DNA of 64,000 nucleotides from Chthonomonadaceae bacterium (GTDB lineage: Bacteria; Armatimonadota; Fimbriimonadia; Fimbriimonadales; Fimbriimonadaceae): NCBI GenBank assembly GCA_015709495.1, contig CP054189.1:372001-436000 (forward strand), written 5' to 3'. The first letter of the stretch is position 1. Each line of letters opens with the position of its first letter. Made by a program: the position numbers and the translations under genes. The notes beneath the pieces were generated by a model. It was not told the DNA's origin. It did no database searches and was given only the letters and a program-made list of their open reading frames with translations. Positions 17,430 to 26,138 of the stretch are shown here, in pieces.

Positions 17430-18368
17430 ATGAAGGCATTAGTCACCGGCGGCGCCGGGTTCATCGGGAGTCACGTGGCGCTGGGCGCCGCGGCGAAGGG
17501 TTGGCAGGTCGTCGTTTTGGACGATCTCTCTTCGGGCAGCCCGAGCAACCTCACCGGCGCGCCGTCCCATTTGGAGATGCGGGTGGGGTCGGTTTGCGAT
17601 CCTGAAGCAGTCCGTTCGGCGGTGGAGGGGTGCGATGTGGTCTTCCACCTGGCCGCGATTGCGAGCGTGCAGCGGTCGGTCGAGGATCCCGTGGGCACGG
17701 GCCGCGTCAACGTCGAGGGAATGGTGAGGGTGCTCGAGGCGGCGACTCGTGCCGGGTCTCGCGTCGTCTTCAGCTCTTCCTCGGCCGTGTATGGAGACGC
17801 CGACGCGTTACCGGTCTCCGAATCCGCTCGACCCCTGCCCTGCAGCCCATACGCGGTTCACAAGCTGTGCGGCGAGATGTACCTTCAAGCGTTCTGGTCG
17901 ACGGGCGGCCTGATCTCGCGCTCGCTCCGTTACTTCAATGTGTATGGGCCAAGGCAGGACCCACAGTCCGAGTACGCGGCCGTCATCCCCAAATTCGTCA
18001 CACGGGCGATTCGCGGCGAGCCGCTCGTGATCTTTGGTGACGGTGGGCAGACGCGGGACTTCGTGTTCGTCGAGGACGTGGCGCGTGCGAACTTGCTGGC
18101 AGCGGAGCAGGGCAGCGGCGGGTCTTTCGTGCTCAATATCGGATCGGGCGTCAGCCTCTCGGTCCTGGATCTTGCGAAGAAGGTCATCGAGATTGCGGAG
18201 TCGAACTCGCAGATCGTTTTCGAACCTCCGCGCCCTGGAGAGGTGCGCGACAGCCGCGCCGACACCGCCCTGGCGCACGCGCAACTCGGGTTCGATTCCT
18301 CGACCCCGCTTGAAGAGGGGCTCAGGCGAACCTTGGAGTATTGGCGCGATCGGGAAAGTTGCCAATGA
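17430..18368 (+). CDS. NAD-dependent sugar-nucleotide epimerase/dehydratase (GalE-like SDR)
   Basis: A 312-residue extended SDR. It has the Rossmann motif VTGGAGFIGSHV at residues 5-16, the catalytic serine in FSSSSAVYGD, and the Y-x3-K pair in SPYAVHKLCGE. C-terminal substrate-site residues include RYFNVYGPRQDP and GDGGQTRDFVFVEDVARA. The length and motifs fit UDP-glucose/UDP-N-acetylglucosamine 4-epimerases, which supply sugar donors for envelope glycans, as the GT4 gene upstream would need. The next gene begins within or just after its stop (ATGA overlap at 18365), so they may be co-transcribed. Confidence 0.9.
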   Translation: MKALVTGGAGFIGSHVALGAAAKGWQVVVLDDLSSGSPSNLTGAPSHLEMRVGSVCDPEAVRSAVEGCDVVFHLAAIASVQRSVEDPVGTGRVNVEGMVRVLEAATRAGSRVVFSSSSAVYGDADALPVSESARPLPCSPYAVHKLCGEMYLQAFWSTGGLISRSLRYFNVYGPRQDPQSEYAAVIPKFVTRAIRGEPLVIFGDGGQTRDFVFVEDVARANLLAAEQGSGGSFVLNIGSGVSLSVLDLAKKVIEIAESNSQIVFEPPRPGEVRDSRADTALAHAQLGFDSSTPLEEGLRRTLEYWRDRESCQ

Positions 18369-18418
18369 ATCGCATGGGGTTGGGAACCTCGGGCGGTGGA
18401 GGCGCAGTCCAATCCTCG

Positions 18419-19255
18419 ATGGTACGCATCTCGTTGCTTGCGGTAGGTTTAGCGCTGGGGCTGACCCCCTTCGCTCAGGCACAGCTCACGCCCGAAGCCG
18501 CGACGCAGAACGCCTTGGCGGGTCTGAGGATGCACCCTTCAGCGTGGCTGAGAATGGACGGCCAAGACACCGTCGGCAGCGTGGCAAATCGGTTCATTGG
18601 CGACCTCTACTGGTATTCCAGTTTTGATGCGCTGGGACTGCCTGTAGCCAAAGCCGAACTGCAAGAGTTCCTCAACGGCAACCTTCGAGTCCGAACCGTC
18701 GGCGACGGCGTTACGCTGTGGCACTACGATTTGGCAAGGTTCGCCTACAACGCGACGACTTACGGCACCTTTTCCGGATCGCCCCCGCCCACGTACTTGA
18801 CGAATTTGATCAAGGGCATGGGCACGCATGCCGAAGGGCAGACGACGCATTTGGTGCGTTTGATTCGGGAGACCTACGATGGCGGATTCGCCCAGTTCAA
18901 GCCGTGGATCGTGGGAGGAGCTTCCTCCTTGCTGACCGGCGGGCAGTCGATGGACGATCCCGTTCTCGGCAACCAGCGAACCTATGTGTCTTCAGCGGCC
19001 GTGGAATACGCGGTCTTCTGGACCGGCCAACCTGCGAACCGCTCGCTCGCCTTCGAAATCATCAGCGATCCGAAGTTTGGGGGCAAGATCGTCAACGCCG
19101 TGTACTATGCGAGCGTCAGCGCGGTCGGCAATCAGAGCCGGTTGGTTGAGTGGACGATGATGGTGCGCCCGGACGTGATCCCGGCGGCAAGCAACTTCGT
19201 GTTTGTGCCTCCTGCGGGCGCGAAGCCGATTCCCAAGACGGGCGGTTCGTACTGA
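18419..19255 (+). CDS. Exported protein of unknown function
   Basis: About 278 residues from ATG 18419, which gives a clean signal peptide (MVRISLLAVGLALGLTPFAQ). An upstream ATG 18365 overlaps the epimerase stop and is an alternative start. I do not recognise the family. The mature protein is mixed alpha/beta with many aromatic residues; YVSSAAVEYAVFWTGQPANR and a C-terminal PPAGAKPIPK can be seen. It ends 4 nt before the stop of the convergent AIM24 gene. It could be periplasmic and associated with the glycan cluster, but that is only context. Confidence 0.72.
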   Translation: MVRISLLAVGLALGLTPFAQAQLTPEAATQNALAGLRMHPSAWLRMDGQDTVGSVANRFIGDLYWYSSFDALGLPVAKAELQEFLNGNLRVRTVGDGVTLWHYDLARFAYNATTYGTFSGSPPPTYLTNLIKGMGTHAEGQTTHLVRLIRETYDGGFAQFKPWIVGGASSLLTGGQSMDDPVLGNQRTYVSSAAVEYAVFWTGQPANRSLAFEIISDPKFGGKIVNAVYYASVSAVGNQSRLVEWTMMVRPDVIPAASNFVFVPPAGAKPIPKTGGSY

Positions 19256-19259
19256 GATC

Positions 19260-19931
19260 CTAGCCCTTGGATGGGATGAATTGGCTCACCCACGGGCCGA
19301 AGCCCTGCGGCGACCGCGTCTGGATGTAGAGGATCCCCGGTCCGACGAACTCGGCAACGAAGCCTTCGCCCGAAGTGAAGCTGCCCAGCCAACTCTTGGC
19401 GGCTCTCCGGATGGTGAAGTTCATGCCATCGGAGAACGCGACGATGTGGCCGGTGTCGACAATGTACGGCTGGCCCTCCATTAGGCGCACGGCATGTACC
19501 GCGCCAAAACTCGAAACGAGCAAGGTGCCGGTTCCAAAGACCCTCATGATGAACAAGCCCTCGCCAGCGAAGAAGCTCCTTCCGCTCAGTTTGGTCTCCA
19601 TCTCGAGCGAGGTATCTCCCGCGAGATAGCAGCCGCTCGTGACCATATAGCCTTGATGGGAGAGTTGCAGCGGGACGATATCCCCCACCGCTGCGGGCGC
19701 CAAGAGCACCTCTCCCGCCCCGCGGTCCGCCGTGAAAGTCGACTGAAAAAGGCTCTCGCCCCCGAAGAGCCTGCCGATCGCCTTTCCGAGTCCGCCCGCC
19801 ATTTTAGATTCGACGGTGATCGTCGGCGACATACTGACCATCGCGCCGCTTTCGGCCCGGATGCTGTCTCCAGGTTCGAGCATCATTCTCGCCACGGCGA
19901 AGGAGGGTTGGTAAAGAATCTCGTAGTTCAT
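19260..19931 (-). CDS. AIM24 / TIGR00266 family protein
   Basis: A 223-residue protein with the family's repeated beta-strand build: LEPGDSIRAESGAMVSM near residues 18-34, GLGKAIGRLFGGESLF, EVLLAPAAVGDIVPL, and FAGEGLFIMRVFGTGTLLVSS. The fold is a double-stranded beta-helix-like trimer and the bacterial role is not established. The full length and motif order are normal. It is convergent with the preceding exported protein and divergent from the MATE gene. Confidence 0.88.
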   Translation of the reverse strand: MNYEILYQPSFAVARMMLEPGDSIRAESGAMVSMSPTITVESKMAGGLGKAIGRLFGGESLFQSTFTADRGAGEVLLAPAAVGDIVPLQLSHQGYMVTSGCYLAGDTSLEMETKLSGRSFFAGEGLFIMRVFGTGTLLVSSFGAVHAVRLMEGQPYIVDTGHIVAFSDGMNFTIRRAAKSWLGSFTSGEGFVAEFVGPGILYIQTRSPQGFGPWVSQFIPSKG

Positions 19932-20017
19932 TCGGCAAATCTCTCACATTCGATACGATTCGGGAAGCGGGTTCGGCGCGCCGAACGCCCCAGCGGCTCA
20001 GGGAGCCACGTGCCAAG

Positions 20018-21430
20018 ATGAAAGTTCGCATGTCGAGTCTGGAACTGTCCGCTGACCCGAAAGGGGCGCCCCACGAAAACCCATCGAAGGTGGTTTGGGC
20101 GCTCGCTTGGCCTGCCGTCGTGCTCAACGGAATGCAGGTTCTCAACATGCTTCTCGATAGCGCGTTTATCGGCAGGTTGGAAAGCGCCGCGCTGCTTGCC
20201 TACGGCGCGCTCACCAACGTGCTGTTCCTCCTGTTTTCGCTTGCGATGGCCTTAGCGACGGCCGCCACCGCGCTGGTCAGCCGAGCCTATGGCGCAGGGC
20301 AGGTCGAGGAGTTTCGCATGGCGTCTCGGCAAGCTCTGTCGGTAACGCTCGCCTGTGGGACGATTCTCGCGATTCTGGGCGCATCGCTCTCCCCGGCGGC
20401 CGCCCAAGCGTTTCTTCCGGCCGGTGAAACCCGGGCGGAGTCGCTGATGCTCTCCTACCTGGCGATTTACTCCTTTGGCTTGCCGGCGATCTACTTGATC
20501 CAATCGCTCGCCGGAGCCATGCGCGGCGTTGGCGACACTCGCAGCCCGATGGTGATTTCGGGGATTCAGATACTGCTTCACATCGCGTTGAACCTGATCC
20601 TCATCTTCCCGCCTCGGGACTTGGGGGGCGGATTGACGCTTCCGGGATACGACATGGGCCTTGCGGGAGGAGCCCTCGCGTTGACGATCTCCGCGTGGAT
20701 GGCGGCGGTCGGCTACCTGCTGTATGCGGGCAGGACGGCGCTGGGGAGCGTCTGGAGGTTGATCCTCCCTTCGTGGGTGTGGGTCGTGCGGATCTTCCGA
20801 ATTGCGATACCCGCGGCGATCATGGCTCTCCTGCGGGTTTCGTCGTTGGCGGTGTTTACGATCGTGCTCAAATACGCCAAGGACGCCTCCGACGCCATCG
20901 CGGGCATGCGGCCTGGATTCGCCATCGAGTCGATGATGTTCATGCCGTCGTTTGGGCTCGCGATGGCGGCCGCGGCGCTCGTCGGGCAGAGCCTGGGGGC
21001 AAAGAACCCCGATCGCGCGGAGCGGCTCGCTTGGACGGCGGCCCATCATGCGGCGATCGTGACCGCGTTGCTGGCGCTTCCGATCTTCCTCGGCGCGGAT
21101 GGCCTGGCGAACCTCTTGGTGCAGGGCAAGCCGAGCATCGCCGCAGAGACCGCGCTCCTCCTCCGCTACCTTTGCGTGACCGAGGTGGGGTTCGCCTACG
21201 CGATGGTGATGATGTTTGCAATGCAGGGCGCGGGCGACACCGTGCGGCCGATGTGGATTACCGTCATCACCCTCTGGGGCATGCGGGTTCCGCTGACATG
21301 GCTGCTCGCCCTTCCCCTGGGGCTCGGCTCGACGGGAGCATGGATCGCCATGAGCGTCACCCAACTGCTTCAGGGGTTGTTCGCGGTGCTCGCTTTTCGC
21401 CAAGGCAAATGGAAACACAAAGAGGTGTGA
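20018..21430 (+). CDS. MATE-family multidrug/metabolite exporter
   Basis: A 470-residue protein with about twelve hydrophobic helices in two related halves. MATE features include VVLNGMQVLNMLLDSAFIGR at the start, QSLAGAMRGVGDTRSPM in the first half and AMQGAGDTVRPMWITVI in the second. It exports cationic compounds by Na+ or H+ antiport. ATG 20018 has GGGAGC upstream. Its neighbour is the convergent folP-lysC operon, so no functional link is evident. Confidence 0.92.
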   Translation: MKVRMSSLELSADPKGAPHENPSKVVWALAWPAVVLNGMQVLNMLLDSAFIGRLESAALLAYGALTNVLFLLFSLAMALATAATALVSRAYGAGQVEEFRMASRQALSVTLACGTILAILGASLSPAAAQAFLPAGETRAESLMLSYLAIYSFGLPAIYLIQSLAGAMRGVGDTRSPMVISGIQILLHIALNLILIFPPRDLGGGLTLPGYDMGLAGGALALTISAWMAAVGYLLYAGRTALGSVWRLILPSWVWVVRIFRIAIPAAIMALLRVSSLAVFTIVLKYAKDASDAIAGMRPGFAIESMMFMPSFGLAMAAAALVGQSLGAKNPDRAERLAWTAAHHAAIVTALLALPIFLGADGLANLLVQGKPSIAAETALLLRYLCVTEVGFAYAMVMMFAMQGAGDTVRPMWITVITLWGMRVPLTWLLALPLGLGSTGAWIAMSVTQLLQGLFAVLAFRQGKWKHKEV

Positions 21431-21446
21431 GTGGTCAGAGGGGTCG

Positions 21447-22271
21447 TTAGGGAAGGAGTTGGAAGGCCGAAATGAGTCGCGCGACCCGAACGGCTTCGGT
21501 GATTTCGTGGGTTCGAATGACCTTAGCGCCCCCCATCTGCGCGAGCGCCTGAGCCGCCAACGTCACGCCCTCTCGCTCCCGGATTGGCAATGGGGTATCT
21601 CCGCCTGCGATTCGTCCGAGAAACGACTTTCGGCTCAAACCCACCAACACGGGATAGCCGAGTCCGCAAATCGCGGGCAGGCCCCGAAGCAGCGCAAGGT
21701 TGTGCTCGACGGTTTTGCCAAACCCGAAACCGGGGTCGATCCAGATATTCTCCTCCGCGACCCCCGCTCTTCGAGCACTCTCTGCCCGTTCCCCCAAGAA
21801 ATCCCGCACCTCCCGCACGACGTCGCCATATCTGGGCTCGATTTGCATCGTCGCAGGGTCGTTTTGCATGTGCATGAGGCAGACTCCGCACCCGAACTCC
21901 GCGCAAACCTCAGCCATCGCCGGGTCGCTCAGCGCTCGAACGTCGTTGACGACCTTTGCGCCAGCTTCGAGGCAGGATTTCGCCACAACGGACTTGGACG
22001 TATCGATGGAAACCGTCACCGATTGCCGGGCCAGCGCTTCCACGACCGGCAGCACGCGGCGCAACTCCTCTTCGAAGGGAACGGGTTCCGCGCCGGGACG
22101 TGTGGACTCACCCCCCACATCGATGAGGTCCGCGCCCTCAGCGATGAGCGCAAGCCCCCGCGCCGCCGCCGAAGGCGCATCGGCATAGCTCCCTCCGTCG
22201 CTGAAGCTGTCCGGAGTCACGTTAACGATGCCCATGAGCAGCGGGCGATCGGGAGGAATCTGCAAGCTCAT
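21447..22271 (-). CDS. folP: Dihydropteroate synthase
   Basis: A 274-residue TIM-barrel enzyme that joins p-aminobenzoate to hydroxymethyl-dihydropterin diphosphate in folate synthesis. Signature residues are MGIVNVTPDSFSDGG near the N-terminus, IDVGGESTRPGA, the pterin-binding IDTSK and NDVRAL segments, and LVGLSRKSFLGR. The ATG overlaps the aspartokinase stop by 4 nt, so it is translated as the third gene of a leftward operon (ACT protein, aspartokinase, folP). Confidence 0.95.
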   Translation of the reverse strand: MSLQIPPDRPLLMGIVNVTPDSFSDGGSYADAPSAAARGLALIAEGADLIDVGGESTRPGAEPVPFEEELRRVLPVVEALARQSVTVSIDTSKSVVAKSCLEAGAKVVNDVRALSDPAMAEVCAEFGCGVCLMHMQNDPATMQIEPRYGDVVREVRDFLGERAESARRAGVAEENIWIDPGFGFGKTVEHNLALLRGLPAICGLGYPVLVGLSRKSFLGRIAGGDTPLPIREREGVTLAAQALAQMGGAKVIRTHEITEAVRVARLISAFQLLP

Positions 22272-23617
22272 TGCGCCTTGCTCAGTTCAAACCTTTCGTG
22301 CAGCGCTCGGACGGCGCGCTCGACGTCGACGTAGGGGATGAGGCAGCTCAGCGAGCGCTCGGAGTCGCTGGTTTGAAGTACGGCAACCTGCTGCTCGTGG
22401 AGAGTCGTGAGAACCTCGTGATAGACGCCGGGTTGTTGGAGATAATCCTGCCCGATCACCGAGACCATCGTGCAGTTCTCCGTGAGGTCGATGGGGAGGG
22501 TGCGAACGCCTCCAAGGGGTCGAAGCAGGTCGGCTTGTGTTTCGACTTCGCGCGAGGGCTTTTCGCCGAGTTGGCAAAGGTAGACCGGTTCGCTGCCCTC
22601 AATTGGGAGAACCAAGCCGTCGATCAGGTCCTTGGCGGTCGAGAACTCTTCGCGAGGCATGGCAAAGCCAAAACCGTGTCTGCTGTGGTTCATCATGTAC
22701 ACGTTGAGGTCGTACCGCGCCATCGTCTCGTAGATTCTCGATTCGAGCGGAACACGATGGGTTTCTTCCGCCGATTCCAGGTTGAATTGCAGGTAGGCCA
22801 ACCGCCCAGAGTGCGTGACCCCAGTGACCCTTCTGCCGGGGAAGCTCTTGCGGTCGACCACTTCAGTGCCCGGATCGTCGCTGAAAGTGTTCTTCACCCA
22901 GAGCGGAATCCCGAACTTCATCGCGATCTCCGCGGCTCGCGGGTGAAGGACCTTGGCGCCGAGGTGCGCGATCTCAGCTACCTCGTCGTAAGTGACCTTG
23001 CGAAGGGTCGGCGCGTTCGGAACGTGGTCCGGGTCTGCGGTCTTGACTCCGTCCACATCGGTGTAGACTGCGACGCGCTCCGCGCCCAAAGCCGCACCGA
23101 GAACCGCAGCCGTCGTGTCCGAGCCGCCCCTTCCCAATGTGGTGAGCTCGCCCCCAGGGTCGCCCTTGCGCGGAACGAAGGTGCCCTGAAATCCGCACAC
23201 CACCGGGACGTTGCCTGTCTCCAGACTCTCGGAAAGGAGTAAGGGGTTGATGCTGACGATCCTCGCGTTCCCAAAAACGCCGTCCGTCCGGATTCCTGCC
23301 TGTCCGCCCCGGAAAGCCTGGGAGGGTTGCCCCATCGCCTTCAGGGTATGCGCGAACAGGGTCGCGGAGAGAATCTCCCCGCACGCGATCATCAGGTCCA
23401 CCTCTCGAGGGTCGGGCGCAACCGTCGGATCAACTTCTTGGAGCAGCCTTAGTAGCGTGTCCGTAGAGTACGGGCTCTCCTCGCGGCCGATCGCGCTGAC
23501 TACGACCACGGGCTTATACCCCTGCTCCTTCGCGGAGAGCACGTGAGCCGCGGCTTTACGCCGGTTCTCAGGTGTCGAGACGCTCGTCCCGCCGAACTTG
23601 AGCACGACGATGCTCAT
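22268..23617 (-). CDS. lysC: Aspartate kinase
   Basis: A 449-residue aspartokinase, the first enzyme of the Lys/Thr/Met pathway. KFGGTSVST at residues 7-15 is the ATP/aspartate site, followed by TLGRGGSDTTAAVLGAALGA and VYTDVDGVKTADP. After about residue 270 come two ACT-like segments, the first poorly matching the usual pattern and the second (MVSVIGQDYLQQPGVYHEVL) clear. It overlaps by 4 nt both the preceding ACT-domain gene and the following folP. Feedback regulation by amino acids is expected from the ACT domains. Confidence 0.94.
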   Translation of the reverse strand: MSIVVLKFGGTSVSTPENRRKAAAHVLSAKEQGYKPVVVVSAIGREESPYSTDTLLRLLQEVDPTVAPDPREVDLMIACGEILSATLFAHTLKAMGQPSQAFRGGQAGIRTDGVFGNARIVSINPLLLSESLETGNVPVVCGFQGTFVPRKGDPGGELTTLGRGGSDTTAAVLGAALGAERVAVYTDVDGVKTADPDHVPNAPTLRKVTYDEVAEIAHLGAKVLHPRAAEIAMKFGIPLWVKNTFSDDPGTEVVDRKSFPGRRVTGVTHSGRLAYLQFNLESAEETHRVPLESRIYETMARYDLNVYMMNHSRHGFGFAMPREEFSTAKDLIDGLVLPIEGSEPVYLCQLGEKPSREVETQADLLRPLGGVRTLPIDLTENCTMVSVIGQDYLQQPGVYHEVLTTLHEQQVAVLQTSDSERSLSCLIPYVDVERAVRALHERFELSKAQ

Positions 23618-24102
23618 CCCTTCGCCTCCGAAAGGGTGGCCCGCAACGCTTCGGCGAGCCCAGATGCGTGCTCTCTCGGCGTCACGATCAGAACGCGGTC
23701 GTGCATATCGCTGAGGTGGTCGATCCGCGCCCCCGTTCCAATCGCAATCGAGACGATCTTGGCGATTCTCCCGTTTTCGTCCCTCATGTTCACCGAATGC
23801 ACGATGAGAATGGCGTAGTCTTTGCCCGCCCGGAAGTTGAGGCCGAGCGCGGACAGGGCGTCTTGCGTCTTCTGAGCCTGTTCTTCGGCGACCAGAAACG
23901 CCATCCCGCTTTGGGTCAGCTTCAAGAAGTCGATGCTCACGCCTGCTCGGGCAACGCCTTCGAGCGCGCGAATTCGGGCCTCTTGCAGGGGCGCCTCCAG
24001 GCCGTGGATGTGAATGTGGGCGTACCCCGTGCGGGTTTCGAACTCATAAACGTCTCGCGGGCGCTCGAACTCGACCTGGGGCGTCGGGTGTTGCTGGCTC
24101 AC
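23614..24102 (-). CDS. ACT-domain protein, likely regulatory partner of aspartokinase
   Basis: About 162 residues from GTG 24102; a TTG at 24123 would add seven residues, and neither start has a strong ribosome site. Two consecutive ACT-type modules are visible: TGYAHIHIHGLEA with ARAGVSIDFLKLT, and ILIVHSVNMRDENGRIAKIV followed by a helix and VLIVTPREH. There is no catalytic domain. The 4-nt overlap with lysC suggests a separate regulatory subunit made with the kinase, analogous to the internally encoded beta subunit of Bacillus-type aspartokinases. The ligand is not predicted. Confidence 0.8.
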   Translation of the reverse strand: MSQQHPTPQVEFERPRDVYEFETRTGYAHIHIHGLEAPLQEARIRALEGVARAGVSIDFLKLTQSGMAFLVAEEQAQKTQDALSALGLNFRAGKDYAILIVHSVNMRDENGRIAKIVSIAIGTGARIDHLSDMHDRVLIVTPREHASGLAEALRATLSEAKG

Positions 24103-24168
24103 CTTCGGGTTCGTCCTCGGCAAAGCGGATCAGCGTTCGGTCTCATCGGCTCGCTAGGTTACCTCTGC

Positions 24169-26097
24169 CTACTGAGAAGATCGTTCCAAGAGGACTCCCG
24201 ATGGGCCTGTCCAAACGGGACGCAGCGCTCCAGTCCGGACGGCATCCGCCAGCAGGGCCTTCCAGCGGAGTTCGAAGTTGTCGAGAAGGCCCTGAATCTC
24301 CTCGTCGGAATAACCTTGGGCTTCAGGTCTTGCCAGCCCAGCGGTCGCGAGCCATGCCTGAACGTCTGACTGAGGCTTCAACGCAAAGCTATAGTAGGCG
24401 AAGCCCACGTTGTTTTCGCCCATCCATCGGGCCAGGTCCTGGCCGGAGCGCATCTCGTCGTAGGGGATCCACGTGCTATGCCCTGGATTGGCCCAAAAAT
24501 AGGGCACGTCGAGCAAGAACCCGAACACTTCGTCGTAAAGCGCGACCTTCGATTCTTGGGCAAGTTCGTTGATCTTCGGCGAGGCTGCCGCAAGCGCGAC
24601 GGTCGACTTCCGGTAGTCCTCGGCCGAGTGGTTGCCCAAAACCACCGGCAGCTTCGGGTCAACCGTCACAGTTTTCATCAGCCACAGGGAATAGAGGGCC
24701 TGCAGAGAGATCGCGCCCGCCAGCAGCGGACCCGCTCTCAGCCTCACCACCCCACCGGCCGCGAGCAACGTCAGCGGCAGCCCCATATTGAGCGCGTAGC
24801 GGCTCTGTTGGCTGAGGAAGAACCAGAAAAGGAAGCACACGAACACTGCCGCCAAAACGCCGCCCTCGAACGAGGAAGTTCGGCCCGAAAGCGGCCAGCC
24901 AAGCAGCGCAATGAGGGGCACAACACCGAGCGCGCCGAACGGGAAGCCCCCACCTTCGGTTTGAGCCGGATTGACGTAGCGCCCCGGCTGGTAGGCGAGG
25001 CCAAGAATGGCATGAGGAAGTTCGAGCGGCGACGCGCCCGTTTTTCCAAACGACTTTTGCTCGGCCTCATAGATTGCGGACCGCCTAGTGTCCCAGTTCT
25101 CGCCGCCAAAGACGGAGTAGAAGAACGGATACACGGGGTTGCCGGTCGTGGCCGCGTTGCGAATGAGCCAGGGGGAAGCGAGCGCAAGCGCGGCGAGAGG
25201 AAGCAGCGAGCCGGACGCAAACGCGCGCTTGGGTTGGCGTCGCACGAGACACCAGATCGCCAGCACGATCCCCACAGCCAGCGCGACCTGAAGGCCCGTG
25301 TACTTGCTCGAAGCCGCAAAACCAAGACAAAGCCCCGAAAGCCACAGTGCGTCCTTGTTCGCTTCCTCGGCGATCCATGCGGCCGCAAACAGCACGCCGA
25401 GCGCCGACCACGTCCCGTGCGCCGCATCGACGTAAGCCGTGCCCGATTCCCACAGGACCGAAGGAATCGCCCAGAACGCGGCCAGGGCGATCCAACCCGC
25501 TGAAGGGCCGTACCTTCCCCGCGCGAAGCCGAACATCGCCAGTCCACCCCAAAACGAATAGGCCCAGACGAAGGCCTTCGCCCCAGCCTCGCCGCCCCAC
25601 TGGAGTCCCCACAGAAATAGGTTGTCGACGAGGAACGGAAAGTTGCTGTGGTGGATGGTCGGAACGAACTCGATTTGGCCGGCTTGAATCCAGAGCTTGG
25701 GAACGGCGAGATGGTAGGCGAGCGAATCCCAGTCGAGCGTGTCGCTCGGCCCCAATACACCCACCAGCGAAAAGAGAAGCGCCAGAGCCGCAAGTCCGAG
25801 AGATAGAAGGGGCCAACCCTTGGGCAGTTGAATGGGGCTCGAAATCGTCTTTCTCGAAGCGAACAGCAGCGAATATCCCGAGATCGCGAGCGCCGCGACC
25901 ACCCCTAAACCCCAGCGCACCCCTCCGGGAGCAAGGCCGATCGGGAGCGAGATCAAACCCACAACGCCGAGACCGATCAGGCCCCGAAGACCCCACGCAA
26001 GGGCGGGGTCGAGGCTCGCCAACCGTCTTCCGGCCACGGCCTGCCCCCAACCGCAAACGCCCAGGCTGAACAGCGCGGTGATCAGGAATCCCAGCAT
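24169..26097 (-). CDS. GT39-like integral membrane glycosyltransferase, putative
   Basis: A 642-residue protein with about ten hydrophobic helices in the first 480 residues and a soluble C-terminal part. After the first helices comes DTLDWDSLAYHLAVPK, the acidic loop typical of dolichol/undecaprenyl-phosphate-sugar transferases (PMT_2/ArnT-like fold). It would transfer a sugar from a lipid carrier on the outer face of the membrane; donor and acceptor are unknown. ATG 26097 has no ribosome site but lies 7 nt after TATACT, so a leaderless start is likely. It diverges from the ABC-2 permease with only 41 bp between starts. Confidence 0.78.
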   Translation of the reverse strand: MLGFLITALFSLGVCGWGQAVAGRRLASLDPALAWGLRGLIGLGVVGLISLPIGLAPGGVRWGLGVVAALAISGYSLLFASRKTISSPIQLPKGWPLLSLGLAALALLFSLVGVLGPSDTLDWDSLAYHLAVPKLWIQAGQIEFVPTIHHSNFPFLVDNLFLWGLQWGGEAGAKAFVWAYSFWGGLAMFGFARGRYGPSAGWIALAAFWAIPSVLWESGTAYVDAAHGTWSALGVLFAAAWIAEEANKDALWLSGLCLGFAASSKYTGLQVALAVGIVLAIWCLVRRQPKRAFASGSLLPLAALALASPWLIRNAATTGNPVYPFFYSVFGGENWDTRRSAIYEAEQKSFGKTGASPLELPHAILGLAYQPGRYVNPAQTEGGGFPFGALGVVPLIALLGWPLSGRTSSFEGGVLAAVFVCFLFWFFLSQQSRYALNMGLPLTLLAAGGVVRLRAGPLLAGAISLQALYSLWLMKTVTVDPKLPVVLGNHSAEDYRKSTVALAAASPKINELAQESKVALYDEVFGFLLDVPYFWANPGHSTWIPYDEMRSGQDLARWMGENNVGFAYYSFALKPQSDVQAWLATAGLARPEAQGYSDEEIQGLLDNFELRWKALLADAVRTGALRPVWTGPSGVLLERSSQ

Positions 26098-26104
26098 TCG
26101 GGCC

Positions 26105-26110
26105 AGTATA
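26105..26110 (-). promoter_or_regulatory. -10 box TATACT of the GT39-like gene
   Basis: TATACT then 7 nt then ATG 26097, with no Shine-Dalgarno. It lies back to back with the TATCGT box of the divergent permease gene. Confidence 0.65.
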
Positions 26111-26126
26111 CGGCCCAGCCTACGGG

Positions 26127-26132
26127 TATCGT
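26127..26132 (+). promoter_or_regulatory. -10 box TATCGT of the ABC-2 permease gene
   Basis: TATCGT, 6 nt, ATG 26139, no ribosome site. Only 16 bp separate it from the opposing -10 box, so the two RNA polymerase sites overlap and probably exclude each other. Confidence 0.55.
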
Positions 26133-26138
26133 CTCGCC

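Noticed and set aside
20252-21418. 388-codon minus-strand frame
   Set aside because: Antisense to the MATE gene, Arg/Gln/His-rich, no domain.
24478-25503. 341-codon + strand frame
   Set aside because: Antisense to the GT39-like gene; composition typical of a shadow frame.
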